Position numbers and translations under genes: made by a program
The notes under the pieces: generated by a model
Told to the model about the DNA's origin: nothing
Seen by the model: the letters and a program-made list of their open reading frames with translations, nothing else
Database searches by the model: none
Assembly: GCA_015680905.1 (NCBI GenBank)
Contig: CM027381.1
Coordinates: forward strand, 434,001 to 498,000
DNA length: 64,000 nt
Reading direction: 5' to 3'
Source of the DNA: Coptis chinensis
Taxonomy: Eukaryota > Streptophyta > Magnoliopsida > Ranunculales > Ranunculaceae
Shown: in pieces, positions 23,701 through 34,812 of the stretch
How positions within the stretch are numbered: the stretch's first letter is position 1
Layout: the number at the start of each line of letters is the position of its first letter

Positions 23701-24300
23701 CATGCAAGAGTGGAAAACGTGAATTATGTGAAACGTGGACTTAGGATCCGGTACTTACAGCCACACACTCCATAGGGAGGGTCCGGTTACCTGAATGGTG
23801 CATTCACCAATATATGGAAATGAAAGGAAATGCACCAAACACAAGAATTGAGTCGTTTATAGTCAGATACTCGAGACTTTATCTAAACATATGTATGAAT
23901 ATGTAGTTTATCATATATCAACAACCGAAATAGTTGTGGATCGTTCCATAAATAAATATCAAAGAAAACATATCCAAACACAATCAAGCACCAAGATTTC
24001 CTACGACGCAGCCTAGTGGAATGAAAGCGAAGTCGGATAGACCTATAACATAACCGAGTAGGCACCTTATGTTTCATCTTTGAATGAGAGGGTGTCCTAG
24101 TGAATAAGTGTGGAAAAGTGAATGGTTGTGGAAGATATGGTGGATTGGGATAAGTTTTAAAGGGAAAGCATGGAAAAAATGAGGATGTGGGTTTAGCACA
24201 AAACTCATTCATGGTGTAGTTAGGGACTGTCTCAAGTCTAAAAAATGAAGGTGTCTAGTGGTTTATCCTTGGGAAGTATTTGTTTACTAGGTGGATTTAA
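20767..24300 (-). other. Long 3' untranslated region of the nested element
   Basis: No conserved protein found. Several landmarks recur in the second Athila-like element at the right of the window. The block around 20868-20960 (GATTGCATTGACCATATGCA, CCTCGTGAGAGTTTTTC) matches 61330-61420, and the AAAGTCAGATTCCCGAGACT motif (about 23550) matches 63128 on. A cluster of TGGTCGCGCT/CTGGCGCT motifs lies at 22860-23070. A phenylalanine-rich plus-strand frame at 21503-21817 is low-complexity T-rich DNA. Confidence 0.7.
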
Positions 24301-24419
24301 AAATCATGAAGCACTGGGGAGAAACTAAAGGATCGAGTGCAAACTCGAGGTTCCTTTGAAAAAGGTGGAGGTGGGGAATATTGGTGAGGGAAGGTGAATG
24401 ATTCTCAGCTAGAGCTCTC

Positions 24420-25380
24420 AAGTCCATATCATCGAAATCTTGATATGTGCAAGACATTCCTCAATAGTTGGGTCAAAAGGATCACTGGGATAGAGATGGA
24501 AAAATTCATCTTCCGTCATAGTATCAAAGGATGTATGGTTGTTGGAAAGGGGGACTCGCTGAAGTGGTAAAAAGCGGTGCAAAAGAGTTGCAGGAATTCT
24601 TCTTCTATTTCGCCTACTACCGTGGAGTCATTGTTAAAGTCGGAATTTCGAAGGAAAGGAATTTGTTAATCTTTTTCTCGGAAACATGTTTTTGAAGTAA
24701 TCTTGAGCTAAGCTCTCGATCATGCTAACCTCTCCATTTGTAGATGAATCGGGATATCTTGTGTCCTAGTTTTGAAAACATTTACCTCAACGGAAAGATG
24801 GCCAAAGGACAAGGACATCGAACCATGTGGCAGTTTATAAAGCGTTGGCGAAGTAGCCAAGAAGGGGCGTCCTAATATGATAGGTACGAGTCGTTAGTGA
24901 GTTACGTGTCTAGGACAACGAAGTAAATTTGGGTAGTAAAAATTTTGGACTTTAACCAAAGACGCGTTCTCAACCACACCCCTTAGGATACTTAATAGAC
25001 CGGTCGACTAATTGCAACGTCATTTTAGTAGGTTGCATCTCCTCTAGACCTATTTGTTTATACAAATAAAAGCGGGAGTAAGTTAACACTAGCCCCCGTG
25101 TCTAGTAAGCTTGTCGTCGTGTGAGAATCTCCTAAGGTGCATTGTCTGATAGGGCGACCGGGGTCCTTGTACTTAACAATTCCATTATTTTTCGGATAGC
25201 GTTGGGAATTGTTACGTTAAAAGCGTCTTTTGGTATATTGGTCTTACGCCTAGTAGTACACAACTCCTTAAGAAACTTAGCATGGTGTGGTAGCTTTTTA
25301 ATAGCTTCGAGAAAGGGAAGGTTTATAGTTAGATTTTTGAAAACGCGTTCCTAATCTCCTCATAATTTGTATCCCTAGTT
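24420..25380 (-). pseudogene. Protease region of the nested Athila-like element
   Basis: On the minus strand PFLEAIKKLPHHAKFLKEL (about 25320-25262) is the block preceding the Athila protease. A degraded TRGA-like active-site region follows (about 25110), then KMTLQLVDRSIKYPKG (about 25025-24975) and PIILGRPFLATS (about 24890-24860). The frame is broken at least three times. Reading ends near 24420 with remnants resembling the protease-RT spacer (ESLAQDYFKNMFP at about 24725). The RT domain that should follow is absent. Confidence 0.75.
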
Positions 25381-25689
25381 AACATGGCTAATTTTGGGGA
25401 AACGGTGTTTTCTCTCTATAATTAGCATATGAATCAACAGGATGTTTAACCTTGGCTTTTTGTTTCTTAGGTTGTGGTTTAACTGGTACCTCTACGGTTG
25501 TAGGTTCTTAGTTTCTATTTTCGTATCTAGTTCGATATCCGTTGTAGGAGAATCTTGATGGGGTAACTATAGGCATAGTTACTTTGTTATCAACCACTCT
25601 TCGAGCGGAGAGTGGTGATGGCATTTAGCTCACCCACGTTTGTAGTTTCCGTACTAGTATTACCGTTTACCTCAAGCAAAGGTGGTTCT

Positions 25690-27075
25690 TTGTTCTAGGG
25701 TTGGGTATCGCGGCACGGAAACACCTTTTTGGGGGCTTTCTCTTGGGCTAACTGTTGGTTTAAATTATTAACAGATTGTAGAATGTGTTGGTTAGATTGA
25801 GCCATGGTTTGGAAAAGTTGTTGGCTCACTTGTATGAAGGTGTCAAGACGATCCGGTTGTGTGGGTGTAATAGTCACGGGTGGTGTGACTGGAACTATGT
25901 CGCGTTGATTATTTATAGGCGGATTGTGATAGTTATTATTTACCGGAACGATACCTTTATTAGCATTATAATTATTATAACTATATTGACCTTGTGCTTG
26001 ACCTTGTCGAGGTTGTGCTTGGTTGTTATAATTATTATAATTACTCGACCACAATCCTTGTCCTGGAGTTTGGTTATAACTATGTGTTGGCCTAACATAT
26101 TGATTATTGTACCACGGAGGTGTGACTTGTTGGTTATTTCTCCAACCGAAGTTGGGATTTTGTCTCCAAGGGCGTTAGGTTCACTATTAATAGAACAAGA
26201 ATGTTCATAGGCTATAGGACGTGGGAGTCCGGGATGCTTTCGGGACTCCAAATGAAACTACATGGATTTGAATTTACATTCATGACGGGGATAGGCTTTT
26301 GTTGTACGAAATGGCCTCAACCTTTTTAGTTAGAGATTCGATTAAATTTTTAAGTTCTAGATCGGGTTTAACCTCAAACATCTTGGTAGCCTTAAATCGC
26401 GTGGAAGAAGAACTAGCGGAGCGGAGTAATCGTCACTACCCCCGGTTGTTATTTCGCTTAGTTTGATCCTCTAAAAATTTGTAAGCCCTCATTGGCTCCT
26501 TTACTTAGGAAACTACCCCATTCATTATGTCAAGGACTTCTTTTATGGTGGTGTAGAAGTCCTTTGAAAAAGGCACGAACTAACGTGTCTTTAGCTAAGT
26601 TATGGTGTGGACACTCTATAAAGCGGATCGGTGAAACGATTCCAAGCCCCTCGAGAAAATGATTCATGAGGATTTTGTCGGAAAAATGAATCTTGGAAAG
26701 CATCTCATCCGTCTTTAGGGGTGGGTAAAAATGTTCCATAAACAATTTGAACAAGTTTGGCCCACGAGTCCATTTAATTAGGGCTTTGGGCGTTAACCAA
26801 AGATTTGCCTTTATCGGCTAAGGTGAAGGAAATACCCTTAGTTTAATCTGTTCCCATTACCAACGGTAGGATGATGGAATGTTGTAAGGACTTGTTCAAT
26901 CCTACGCGTGTGTTGGTAAGGTTTTTCATGGTCTAGACCATGGAAAACGGGTAAAGCAATTAAATATGTTTGGGGAATTCGAAAATCCCCCACTGGGTCC
27001 GCTAGAACGATGCAAGATTTAGGGCTATCGCTCAAGGCTTTATAAAAGTCGAGAGAGAGAGTCTTTCTTGACCAT
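25690..27075 (-). pseudogene. Gag of the nested Athila-like element
   Basis: The candidate start ATG is at 27075 (MVKKDSLSRLL). Then come a conserved N-terminal block (SCIVLADPVGDF, IPVFHGLDHEKPYQH type, 27010-26900), a middle retrotrans_gag segment (LFMEHFYPPLKTDEML, HFLEGLGI, 26754-26600) and an asparagine/glutamine-rich C-terminal segment (26054-25695: NNYNNQAQPRQGQAQGQYSY, then VSQQLFQTMAQSNQHILQSV). The last block resembles the Q-rich Gag tail of Athila elements. The frame is interrupted several times. Gag would form the particle that packages element RNA. Confidence 0.8.
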
Positions 27076-27662
27076 AATATCAGGTGTAGTGTGTGAAATT
27101 CTAGATAGGCGTGTTGTATTTATTTCTATGAAAAACAAGCGATAATACTAGAATTAAAACTCCTCCGTGAAGAAGGCGGGAGTGGAAGAAGAAGTACTGA
27201 ATGCCTCCTTGCTACTACAGCGTTTGAATAAGCGTCTTGTTTGTTTGGCGTGTTGGTGTATATAAGAGATTAGAACACTGAAAAACTTGACAACTCGAAG
27301 TTGAATCAAACACGGGAAATCCGGAAATTTCAGCTAAAAGGCGCGCTATCTATCTTGAAGCGCTGGCGCTCGATTGTAAATTCGAGTTCGAAGAACTTAG
27401 CTGGTCGCTCTCATGAAGCGAAGCTTCGGTGTAAGAAGAAAATTCCAGTAACTTAGCGCTGGGTCGCTCTTTTGAAACGCATTTCGGTGTATTGTTGAAA
27501 TTCAAGTAACATAGCTGGTCGCTCTCCTTGAAGCCCGCGTATTTTTTTCGAATTTTTCGTGGCTGAAACGAATAACCACAGTATGAATCAAACAAGGGTG
27601 GGTGGGTTTAATGGGACTTAAAATGACTACTTCTACAAAGAAAACAATGCTAAAGTGCAACT

Positions 27663-27680
27663 AAGGCGGCAGCGGCGCCA
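27663..27680 (-). promoter_or_regulatory. Primer-binding site of the nested element
   Basis: On the minus strand, two bases after the LTR end (TTATCA), the sequence reads TGGCGCCGCTGCCGCC. This is close to the TGGCGCCGTTGCCGGGG used by Athila-type elements (tRNA-Asp), with a few mismatches at the distal end. Confidence 0.75.
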
Positions 27681-27682
27681 TT

Positions 27683-29103
27683 TGATAAATGTAAAATGAG
27701 AAATGTAATGAATATGATAAAAATGAATAGTCTACCTACGAAATGAACTACGAATCCAAAACGTAAGTAAACTAAACTTAACCTTTTACGAGTCTATTAT
27801 CAAAGCTTCAACTCTCAATGCGAATTGCACTAAATGGAGTATGAAGTTCGTTCCACTCCTAGTTCTCTAGCACGGATTGTTTTCTAAGTCTAACTAGTCG
27901 CTCTTAAGTCAATGAGAGCTTTACGAAGGGTGTTATACTACGATGAAACTAAAATTAGTCTACGTTGAATTTAACTACACGAATACTATGGAAATATGCT
28001 TGTTTTGAATCTAGATAAAGGATTAGAGGGGAATTGAATCCACCTCGAATCCAACTTAATAACCTAGTATAGATGCTTGTATCTCGATTCTCACGTTCTT
28101 CTGCAAGAAATTCGAGTTCTAATCCCTAGTGTTCATGGCATTTCTACCGAAAGTACTAACTAGCATGTGAAGTCGTCCACCCATTCTCATGGCGAAACAC
28201 GACTTTCTAGAGTGGAATAGAATCTACAAACAATTCTACACTAACAACTAAGTTTTCATCAAGGCTTCATCAACCCCTCTAATGGAGGTTTTAGCCTTGA
28301 TTCATTAAACTAACATTTCCCATTGAATCTAAACTAAACATAATGTAAAGATTCTAACTTTATGAAATTTAACTAATCTAAATTAAACAATAACAAAAAT
28401 CTAATTAACAACTAAGCATTGAATAACAAGTAGTAAATGAAATTAGATCTAACAATTGTAATTGACAAATCGAAATTGAATCAAGAACAACTATTTTATT
28501 ATCTAATTCAAGGAGAACAATCATTCAATACTAAATTTAAAACAAGAATAAAACTAATTACTTTAATATAAAAACTAGATCTAGAACTAAGGTTTAATGG
28601 AGGCTAACTAATCTAATTTATTTTCTAACCTAACTATCTACCATTAATGAAGAGCTAAGCTTTTTGTTTTATTCATCCAGATCCAAAATTCGTGCATGGG
28701 CTTGGAGCCATGGGTTGGGCGGAGAATCGGGCCCAAAACCCAATTCTTTCAAATTCAAAAGGCCTTTTCAGCTGCAGTTGACTTCCACGGACTTTTCGTC
28801 CACTTCTGCTCCTCTGATTGGGTCAAGGCTTGGACCATTACAAAGCTCTTTCCGAGCGGTCGTTTTGACATAAGGTATGCCCAATTCGAGGTCCGAGTCC
28901 AAAGATACGGCTTTTGGAAGTTCTCACGACTTTGCTCCTCAGTATCTCGCTAAAGTGGTACATTTACGCACATAATGGACTTTGAAAGCCCGAAATGCAT
29001 AAAACGCGTAATCAGTGTTAACTCTTACTTATTATTCACATAATTGGTCTAACAAGTATGATTATTATTAAGGGGTTAAAACTACAGTTTTGGGCTCTTA
29101 TCA
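27683..29103 (-). repeat. 5' LTR of the nested Athila-like element
   Basis: 1421 bp. Starts TGATAAATGTAAAATGAG, ends GGGCTCTTATCA, followed by the TSD CCTAA. It carries a 24-bp insertion-like difference near its start relative to the other copy. Confidence 0.95.
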
Positions 29104-29108
29104 CCTAA

Positions 29109-30728
29109 CATCTGATCGTCATCAGAGTTTTAGGGACATCTTTAATTAGAGAGTGGTCAAGATCCTTACAATGAAATTGAACTTCTGTCTCTTTCATAAT
29201 ATAATGCTTCTTTAAAGGCGAAAAGAAGCATCCCATCGAAAACTTCGGAATATCTGCTGCGCCTTTGAACCTAGTAACAAAAGTACGTAACTTTTAAATC
29301 CGTTGTTGCTTGATGTTCAAAAGTGAGTCGACATCTTTTGGCGTCTTGCAATTGTGGCGGAAACAATTAACAAACTGATTTTCTAGTTCATTGAATTGGT
29401 GAATTGATCTTGAAGGCAATTCACTAAACCAGCGTAATGTTTCTCCCTTTAGAGTTGATGGAAAGAGCTTACATATGAGCGGGTCATCTCCACCCCATAA
29501 CACCAACTTATTTTTGAATAATAGAACATGCAAGCCAGGATCTCCTTCCGACTCATCATAAAGTTCAAAATCGGGTTGTTTGAAGTCGGGATGGTGGTAA
29601 GCTTCTTGAATGTCGATCGAAAACTTATCAAGCACGCCATCATTGGTATCCAAGTTTTTCATTCTTACATCCCTCGACTCTCTATCTTTAAGTTCTTTTG
29701 CAATCAACTCTTTCAATTTGTTGTTACATTAGAGTTAAAGTATTGGCTCGAACAACCTGGGCCTCCCCGGTCGTGCCCATGTGGAGAAGGATACCTTTCA
29801 TTATCTCTTATTGGAGTTAGAAATCTTTGGCGGTACCCATGATCGACTCCGACCGGTGATTGTCTTTGTCTATCCACAGAACCCAGCCCTGTCTAGGCGG
29901 TAGTCACCCCTTGACCGGGTGGTCGGAATAATTATACCACTTCTCCATGTTTTGTTGCTCTTATGCGGGATGCCCGCCTTCCAGTCATGTCGGACATATC
30001 TCGGATGGCGGTCTTCCCACGAAATTGCTTCTCGGAGGTAAATCTTCCCTTTGAGATCGGACATGTCTAGGGTAGTAGTTATCCTTGCCAATCAATTCTC
30101 CCCATAAGTGCGGGTTTACTCTTAGAGCGTGCAACCTTTGGTTGATTGTGTTTGAGAAATAACACTTTCTCGGGGGCGATGAAGTGGTTCTTCAAGATGG
30201 TCCCATACGATTGGAATGGCTTGCGTCCTTTTCGTGGTCGCCTTTGATGTTGTTGAATTTGCAGCATCGTCCACCGCCTTTGCCTCTTTGCGGCTTCCTT
30301 CTCAAGTTCGATTTAAATTTTTGACTCGTCGTAATTCCCGCTCAACCGTATTAGGGGTGGATTGGAACATTACTATCACCTTTTCCGTTAGTTGGCGTGA
30401 GAGTAATGTCCACGTCCATATCCATGTCAAACCGGAAGGATCGACATGGACGGGACGGGCGGACCGCATGGAGGATTCTTGACTTGTCGGTTTTCTTGTT
30501 GCAAAGACTGTTAGGGTTGGTGCGGCGGTTGTATTGCCTTTTCGCGATGGCGGGAGGCGGTGGCGGTTCTTATTTCTACTGATCGGATGTTGAGAATTGA
30601 TCCTACCACTAGGATCAACTTGATTGTTCAACGGTTCTTGCATTAGCCGATTTGAATTTCGAAGGTTCGCGAGTATTATTAGCGGGAGGAATATGTCAAC
30701 TATTTGGTCCGCTTCTTGTGCTTACCAT
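29109..30728 (-). pseudogene. Tat gag, N-terminal and central part
   Basis: A candidate start ATG at 30728 (MVSTRSGPNS) follows the primer-binding region. The first 900 bp are broken by stops. The central Gag domain at 29716-29294 is open: GDPGLHVLLFKNKLVLWGGD, LICKLFPSTLKGETLRWFSE, LPSRSIHQFNELENQFVNCF, the retrotrans_gag pattern. The reading continues to 29109, where the nested Athila-like element splits the gene, and resumes at 19364. Confidence 0.85.
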
Positions 30729-30757
30729 CTTGATTGTTTCGCGTGATAATGAATTCT

Positions 30758-30783
30758 AAATTCCCCACGACGGGCGCTTAATT
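30758..30783 (-). promoter_or_regulatory. Primer-binding site of the Tat element
   Basis: The minus strand directly after the 5' LTR reads TAATTAAGCGCCCGTCGTGG and then GGAATTTAGAATTC. This resembles the GGCGCCGTCTGTGGGAATTT stretch found after Tat/Ogre LTRs, with some changes. It lies a few bases inside the LTR as expected. Confidence 0.65.
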
Positions 30784-30784
30784 A

Positions 30785-31251
30785 TGTTTCGGTGATAAAC
30801 TGCTTCAACACAACGAGAACAATGGTAAAGAACGCACTAAGAAACGGATGAATTTGATGTTGGGGAGATGGCCCGAACCAAATAATGGCGCCACATTACC
30901 CAAGATCTATTCTCTAGGGATCAAGTTTCAATGTAGTTCCTTATGAAAAATAATGTGGTATTTATATAGGTAGAGTAAAGAGTCTTTGTAGCTCAAGTAA
31001 TCTTGTAGCTTGAGTAATTATGATAGACTATAACTCTCAACCGATAGTTATCTTTTGATAAGAAATGAATCGGACATAAATCAATGTACATTAGTGGCAA
31101 GCCATGTGGCTAAGGTTGACCTTAGACACATGAGTTAATGGCCTTTGTACATTGATCCATGATATTGTGAATTGGGCTTTAGCCCTGTTGATTAAATGAA
31201 TAAAATAGAGACCCTACTAATGGGCGTTTGCCACGTAGGTGGGGTGAAACA
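30785..31251 (-). repeat. 5' LTR of the Tat element
   Basis: 467 bp, TGTTTCGGTG...GTGAAACA, followed by the TSD CATAC at 31252-31256. Matches 9647-10122. Confidence 0.95.
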
Positions 31252-31256
31252 CATAC

Positions 31257-33545
31257 AAAAGAAGTACTTCGGATATATAGAGTAGTTAGATTGAAAAAAA
31301 AAAAAAATTAATCATGCATTCACAAAAAAAAATCTAATATAAAGAAAAAAGAAGTTTCGGATATATAATTACATGCACATACAAAAAATTATGAATTAAA
31401 TCATGTAATTTAAAATTTTAACATTACCACGTAAAAGAAACGCGGCGACAAAAGTGAATCAGAGAAGGCAAACTCTAATATAAGGTTACATTAACAATAG
31501 CAAACAAAGTTTTGTTAGAAAATAAAGTTTTATTCAGAGTTTAGGTACTTAAGTACTTGAACACAGAATATCTCCCTGGTCATGCAATTTAAAAGATTGA
31601 TTCAAATAGCTTAGAGCCCGGAAGGTTAAAAGTAAATCGGGGACCCAATTTGCAAACTTTAGGAAAGCCAAATCTACAAATTGACATTAAGACATTTGAT
31701 ACCTCTTTGTTAGGCCATGCATGGCAACTACTTGATCTCACTATCTTGTACTTTGACTTAGACACGATTGCCTAAGACAATATACCTTCACGTATTAATT
31801 GATATATTATATTCAACTGTATGCGTTGAGGGTATCAGGACACACTACTTGATGATGTAGGGAGGCATTACTACATATTTGGAGAGGCAGCATCCCTTTA
31901 TGAAGTTAGTTTTCCATCTAGATTTTGGTAGCCTTCACCAACTCAATCTCTTGCAAAAGGACCAAGTGCTATCACAGCACAACGCAGGGTATCGGAAGCA
32001 CAGGACACGGGCTTTACCTTTTTCGGTTGTAGGATCACTGGCATCCTTTCCACGCTTATATTAGCTTATAACATTACATGCTACCAAGTGTTTTCACAGT
32101 ATAGAAAGATGAGCACTTCTTCATTGACACCATCTTCCATCTACTCACCTTGTCGAGAAACATCATCAACACTCCAGTTTTGGCTTGGGGTGATGGCCAT
32201 TTTTGTGGTACCAAAGATACTATCACTAAACAACCCAACACTCAAGTGAACAACAATACATTTGGAGTTGGGCTAGAACAAAAGAAAGCACTCAAAGGAC
32301 TAATAAGTGACTACTTATAGAGTTTAGCACATTTATATATGTCCGGGATGAGGTGTAGGCTAGCACATGTTCTTAAGGGGACTTTTATGTTACCTAGAAT
32401 AAAAAGATGGAAAAAGATGTCTGCGATTGGGAAAAGCACATGAAGCGATTGTAATCGGGCGAAGTTCTATCGGTGATCTTGCATAAACTTAGTGCAGATA
32501 TGGTACAATGATCGGGTTGTGCAATGACATGAAATGCAACCCAAAGGTGTAAGAAGGGATTTCAACAATTCTCGAGAGAAATTTCGTAAGTGACATGTGG
32601 GTTATCACGGTTGAATTTGTGATATTTTGGCCTATAATTATTACTTGTTAGTTGTAACATGCAAGCAACCAATAAACGCGAACTCAAAACAAACATTGAC
32701 TTCTTGTTCCAAAATTGGTAAGGACAGAAGGGCACACATCAAATCTTTGGAGCTATATAGTCGTGTATCATATAAATAAATAAAAGAAGAAGCATAAAGT
32801 GTTGCTTGGACTTGCGGTCACTTTGGAAATCAAAGACTCTTTGTGGGGTTGATGTAACATGCCAATACGCCAAAACCAAACAGGTCTCTAGCATAGAATA
32901 AAAGTGAGACAACGTCAAGTTGTATTACAAACCTCCTCTTCTTTCTTTTCCCAATCCTGAAATTCAGCTCTAGCACGCCCCTAGCCAACAATGCCTATTA
33001 TAAGAAACAGACATAGTTATACTCCGGCATTAATTCATCCTTAATTTCCAAACACGGGATGAGTTTAAGAAGTTTCAAAAAATTCTGAGAACATAATTTC
33101 TTTTTAGATCTAAGAGATAAACACATATGAGCAAGTCAATATTTTCCACTCATACTACATGATTTGAAAATATGTCCAAATACACATCCTAAGAAGTACA
33201 CCAGCCCTTAAATCAATCCTATTCATAAGAGAAAGTTTTTTGTTTAGGGCCATCTCCTACATTCAGTATGTGCCAAGATTTGAAGTTTCTCGGTAAAATC
33301 AGTTCCAAATTTCTTATCTCCAATGTATTCTTGAAAAAATGCACGCATAAATTACTTTTTAAATCAACGCGATCGCCCATGTCGGGCTTTTTCCACTCTT
33401 ACAATAAGTACAACAATCCTTATACCAAAGTTATTTCTAACAGAAAGCTATTAATGGTCAGATCCTAATGCGTAGGGGTTGTGTACCAAGGTCTTAAGAT
33501 TAATCTTTTTGTCAGGGGGTTTGTGTATTTAAGAGAGCAGGAAAA
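31257..33545. other. Non-coding stretch, nothing firmly recognised
   Basis: The first 150 bp continue the flank interrupted by the Tat element (AAAAGAAGTACTTCGGATAT) and are probably upstream sequence of the minus-strand Helitron. The remainder has no protein frame I can identify. Confidence 0.4.
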
Positions 33546-33760
33546 AAAGCGTTTGAGAAAATTAGAAGAGGATATAGAGGGAAAGAGAAAAAGATAGAAT
33601 GGCTGTTGAAAGGGCAACTTGTGAAGCTCAGAGGGCGATATTGAGGCTCGTGAAAGGGCAGAAAGAATTTGCTGTGGAGAGAGCTACTTGGTGAAGCTTC
33701 GTCAAAGAGCAATGGCAGAGGCTCATGAAAGATTAGAGAAAGCATGAGTTGAATTGGAAT
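33546..33760 (+). pseudogene. Auxilin-like protein fragment
   Basis: Plus-strand reading in alternating frames gives KLEEDIEGKRKR, AVERATCEA, EARERAER, AVERAT and RQRAMAEAHERLEKA. These are the charged ERAAVERAT/RQRAMAEARERLEKA repeats of plant auxilin-like J-domain proteins, which act in clathrin uncoating. At least two single-base shifts and a TGA break the frame, and the J domain is absent. It is the first of a series of plus-strand gene fragments running to the Helitron 3' end at 47369. Confidence 0.7.
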
Positions 33761-34730
33761 TTCTTTCTCCTTCACTCCTTCCCACTAAGCATATATTTAA
33801 GGTTTTAAGCCGACAAGCGGTATCAACTTTCCAACCGAAACTCCAAGAAAGACTGAAACCTAGCCACTAAAACGCTAAAGAAGTCTTTGTTAGTACAAAC
33901 TGTATATAGATTCTCTAGCTAGCTTGGGCTAACAGTAGTGTCGTCTTCCGTTACTACTTGATACCAAAGTTTTGGGAATATGCTGAAGCACTTTCAAGTC
34001 GTCTCTCCTACTCCTTAACTTGGGGTCTCTTAGCATTTTAGCAAAAGTTCCTAACACACTCTAAGTTAACGTTGTCTTTCTCTCTATGATAAGTTCAACA
34101 TCTAAACCCATACCACCTATTGTTCTTCCTCACCATCTAATTGCTTCCCAAGAGAAGGTCAGCAAAAATAGTCAAGATCAAAGAGAAAGTTGAAACCAAA
34201 ACATGACACAATCATAGTTTCACATGATTTCACATATCCATCAAATTTTTATAATAATCATTAAAAAAAAACAAAAAAGGCAAAATTCTAACATTATACC
34301 TGTTCCACAGCAACCCACACTTGATAATGCTTAAAAAAAACCTTATACCTCTCAAGAAACTCTCAAGAAAGCCCTTCATATATATAAAGAGAAATTGGTG
34401 TGTGGAGTTGGTGTGTATGTGTAATACAGTGAACTTGGTGTTTGATTTCGATTGCAAGAGAAATTATTGTTTGATTTCGATTGGAATTGGTAATTAGTGT
34501 TTGATTTCGATTGAAATTGGTGGGTGTTTGATTTAGGGGTATTTAATAAATATTTCGAACTCAAAGGAAGAATGGCTAAATAATAATAAAAGAGAGATTT
34601 AAATTGGCTTACTCGAGAATTGAGGAGGCTTCCCGATAGACCCGGCTAACATATAGTGTAGAGATGATTATGGGTAAGCAGCTATTCTATATTTCTATAT
34701 TTTGAAGCTAAAAATAATTGTATAATCTAT
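33761..34730. other. Non-coding stretch with a short tandem motif
   Basis: A motif GTTTGATTTCGATTG(C/G)AA recurs at about 34440, 34468 and 34498, with a partial copy at about 34525 (about 30-bp period). Nothing else recognised. Confidence 0.55.
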
Positions 34731-34812
34731 CAACTTAACAAAATAGCTCGCTTTCCTGACTCGCGGCTGGGATTAATTTTGAGGGGGTATAAATCTACGG
34801 TCACAATTGCCT
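34731..34812 (+). repeat. Dispersed 80-bp motif, copy 1 of 4
   Basis: TCAACTTAACAAAATAGCTC, then CTGACTCGCGGCTGGGATT and GGTATAAATC..GGTCACAATTGCC. Related copies occur at 40357, 41551 and 42033, all on the same strand. Sequence after this copy (TTAAATGTAAAACCCTTCAG on) also matches that after copy 4. Confidence 0.85.

Larger units (their letters stand above)
19370..29103 (-). mobile_element. Nested Athila-like Gypsy element lacking RT and integrase
   Basis: LTRs at 19370-20766 (1397 bp) and 27683-29103 (1421 bp) begin TGATAA and end TTATCA, flanked by the 5-bp target duplication CCTAA (19365-19369 and 29104-29108). A primer-binding site TGGCGCCGCTGCCG abuts the right LTR on the minus strand, so orientation is minus. 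Internal sequence (6.9 kb) holds gag (27075-25695) and protease remnants with the Athila-type ILGRPFLATS (about 24870). I find no RT, RNase H or integrase motif between the protease and the 3' LTR, so it would need proteins from another element. The LTR copies are nearly identical over long stretches, indicating a fairly recent insertion into the Tat gag. Confidence 0.93.
9647..31251 (-). mobile_element. Tat-lineage Ty3/Gypsy LTR retrotransposon
   Basis: Two similar LTRs (9647-10122 and 30785-31251) begin TGTTTCGG and end GAAACA, flanked by a perfect 5-bp target duplication CATAC (9642-9646 and 31252-31256). Orientation is minus: a primer-binding-site-like sequence abuts the right LTR and a purine-rich tract abuts the left one. 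On the minus strand the order is gag, protease, RT, RNase H, archaeal-type RNase H and integrase, which together with the integrase motif ANGQAEATNKVI marks the Tat clade. Antisense to these, between integrase and the 3' LTR, is an extra ORF. Removing the nested element (19370-29103 plus one CCTAA) leaves about 11.9 kb. The coding regions hold many stops and frameshifts, so this copy is dead. Confidence 0.95.

Noticed and set aside
20767..24300. Hidden RT or integrase in the nested element
   Set aside because: I looked on the minus strand for YxDD, LPRIDxL and integrase HHCC or GQAE motifs and found none. A profile search would be decisive.
34731..34812. Firm Helitron 5' terminus
   Set aside because: Starts with TC after A, but one of the four copies lacks the TC and no sister element is available to prove the boundary. 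Reported only as a repeat and a candidate.
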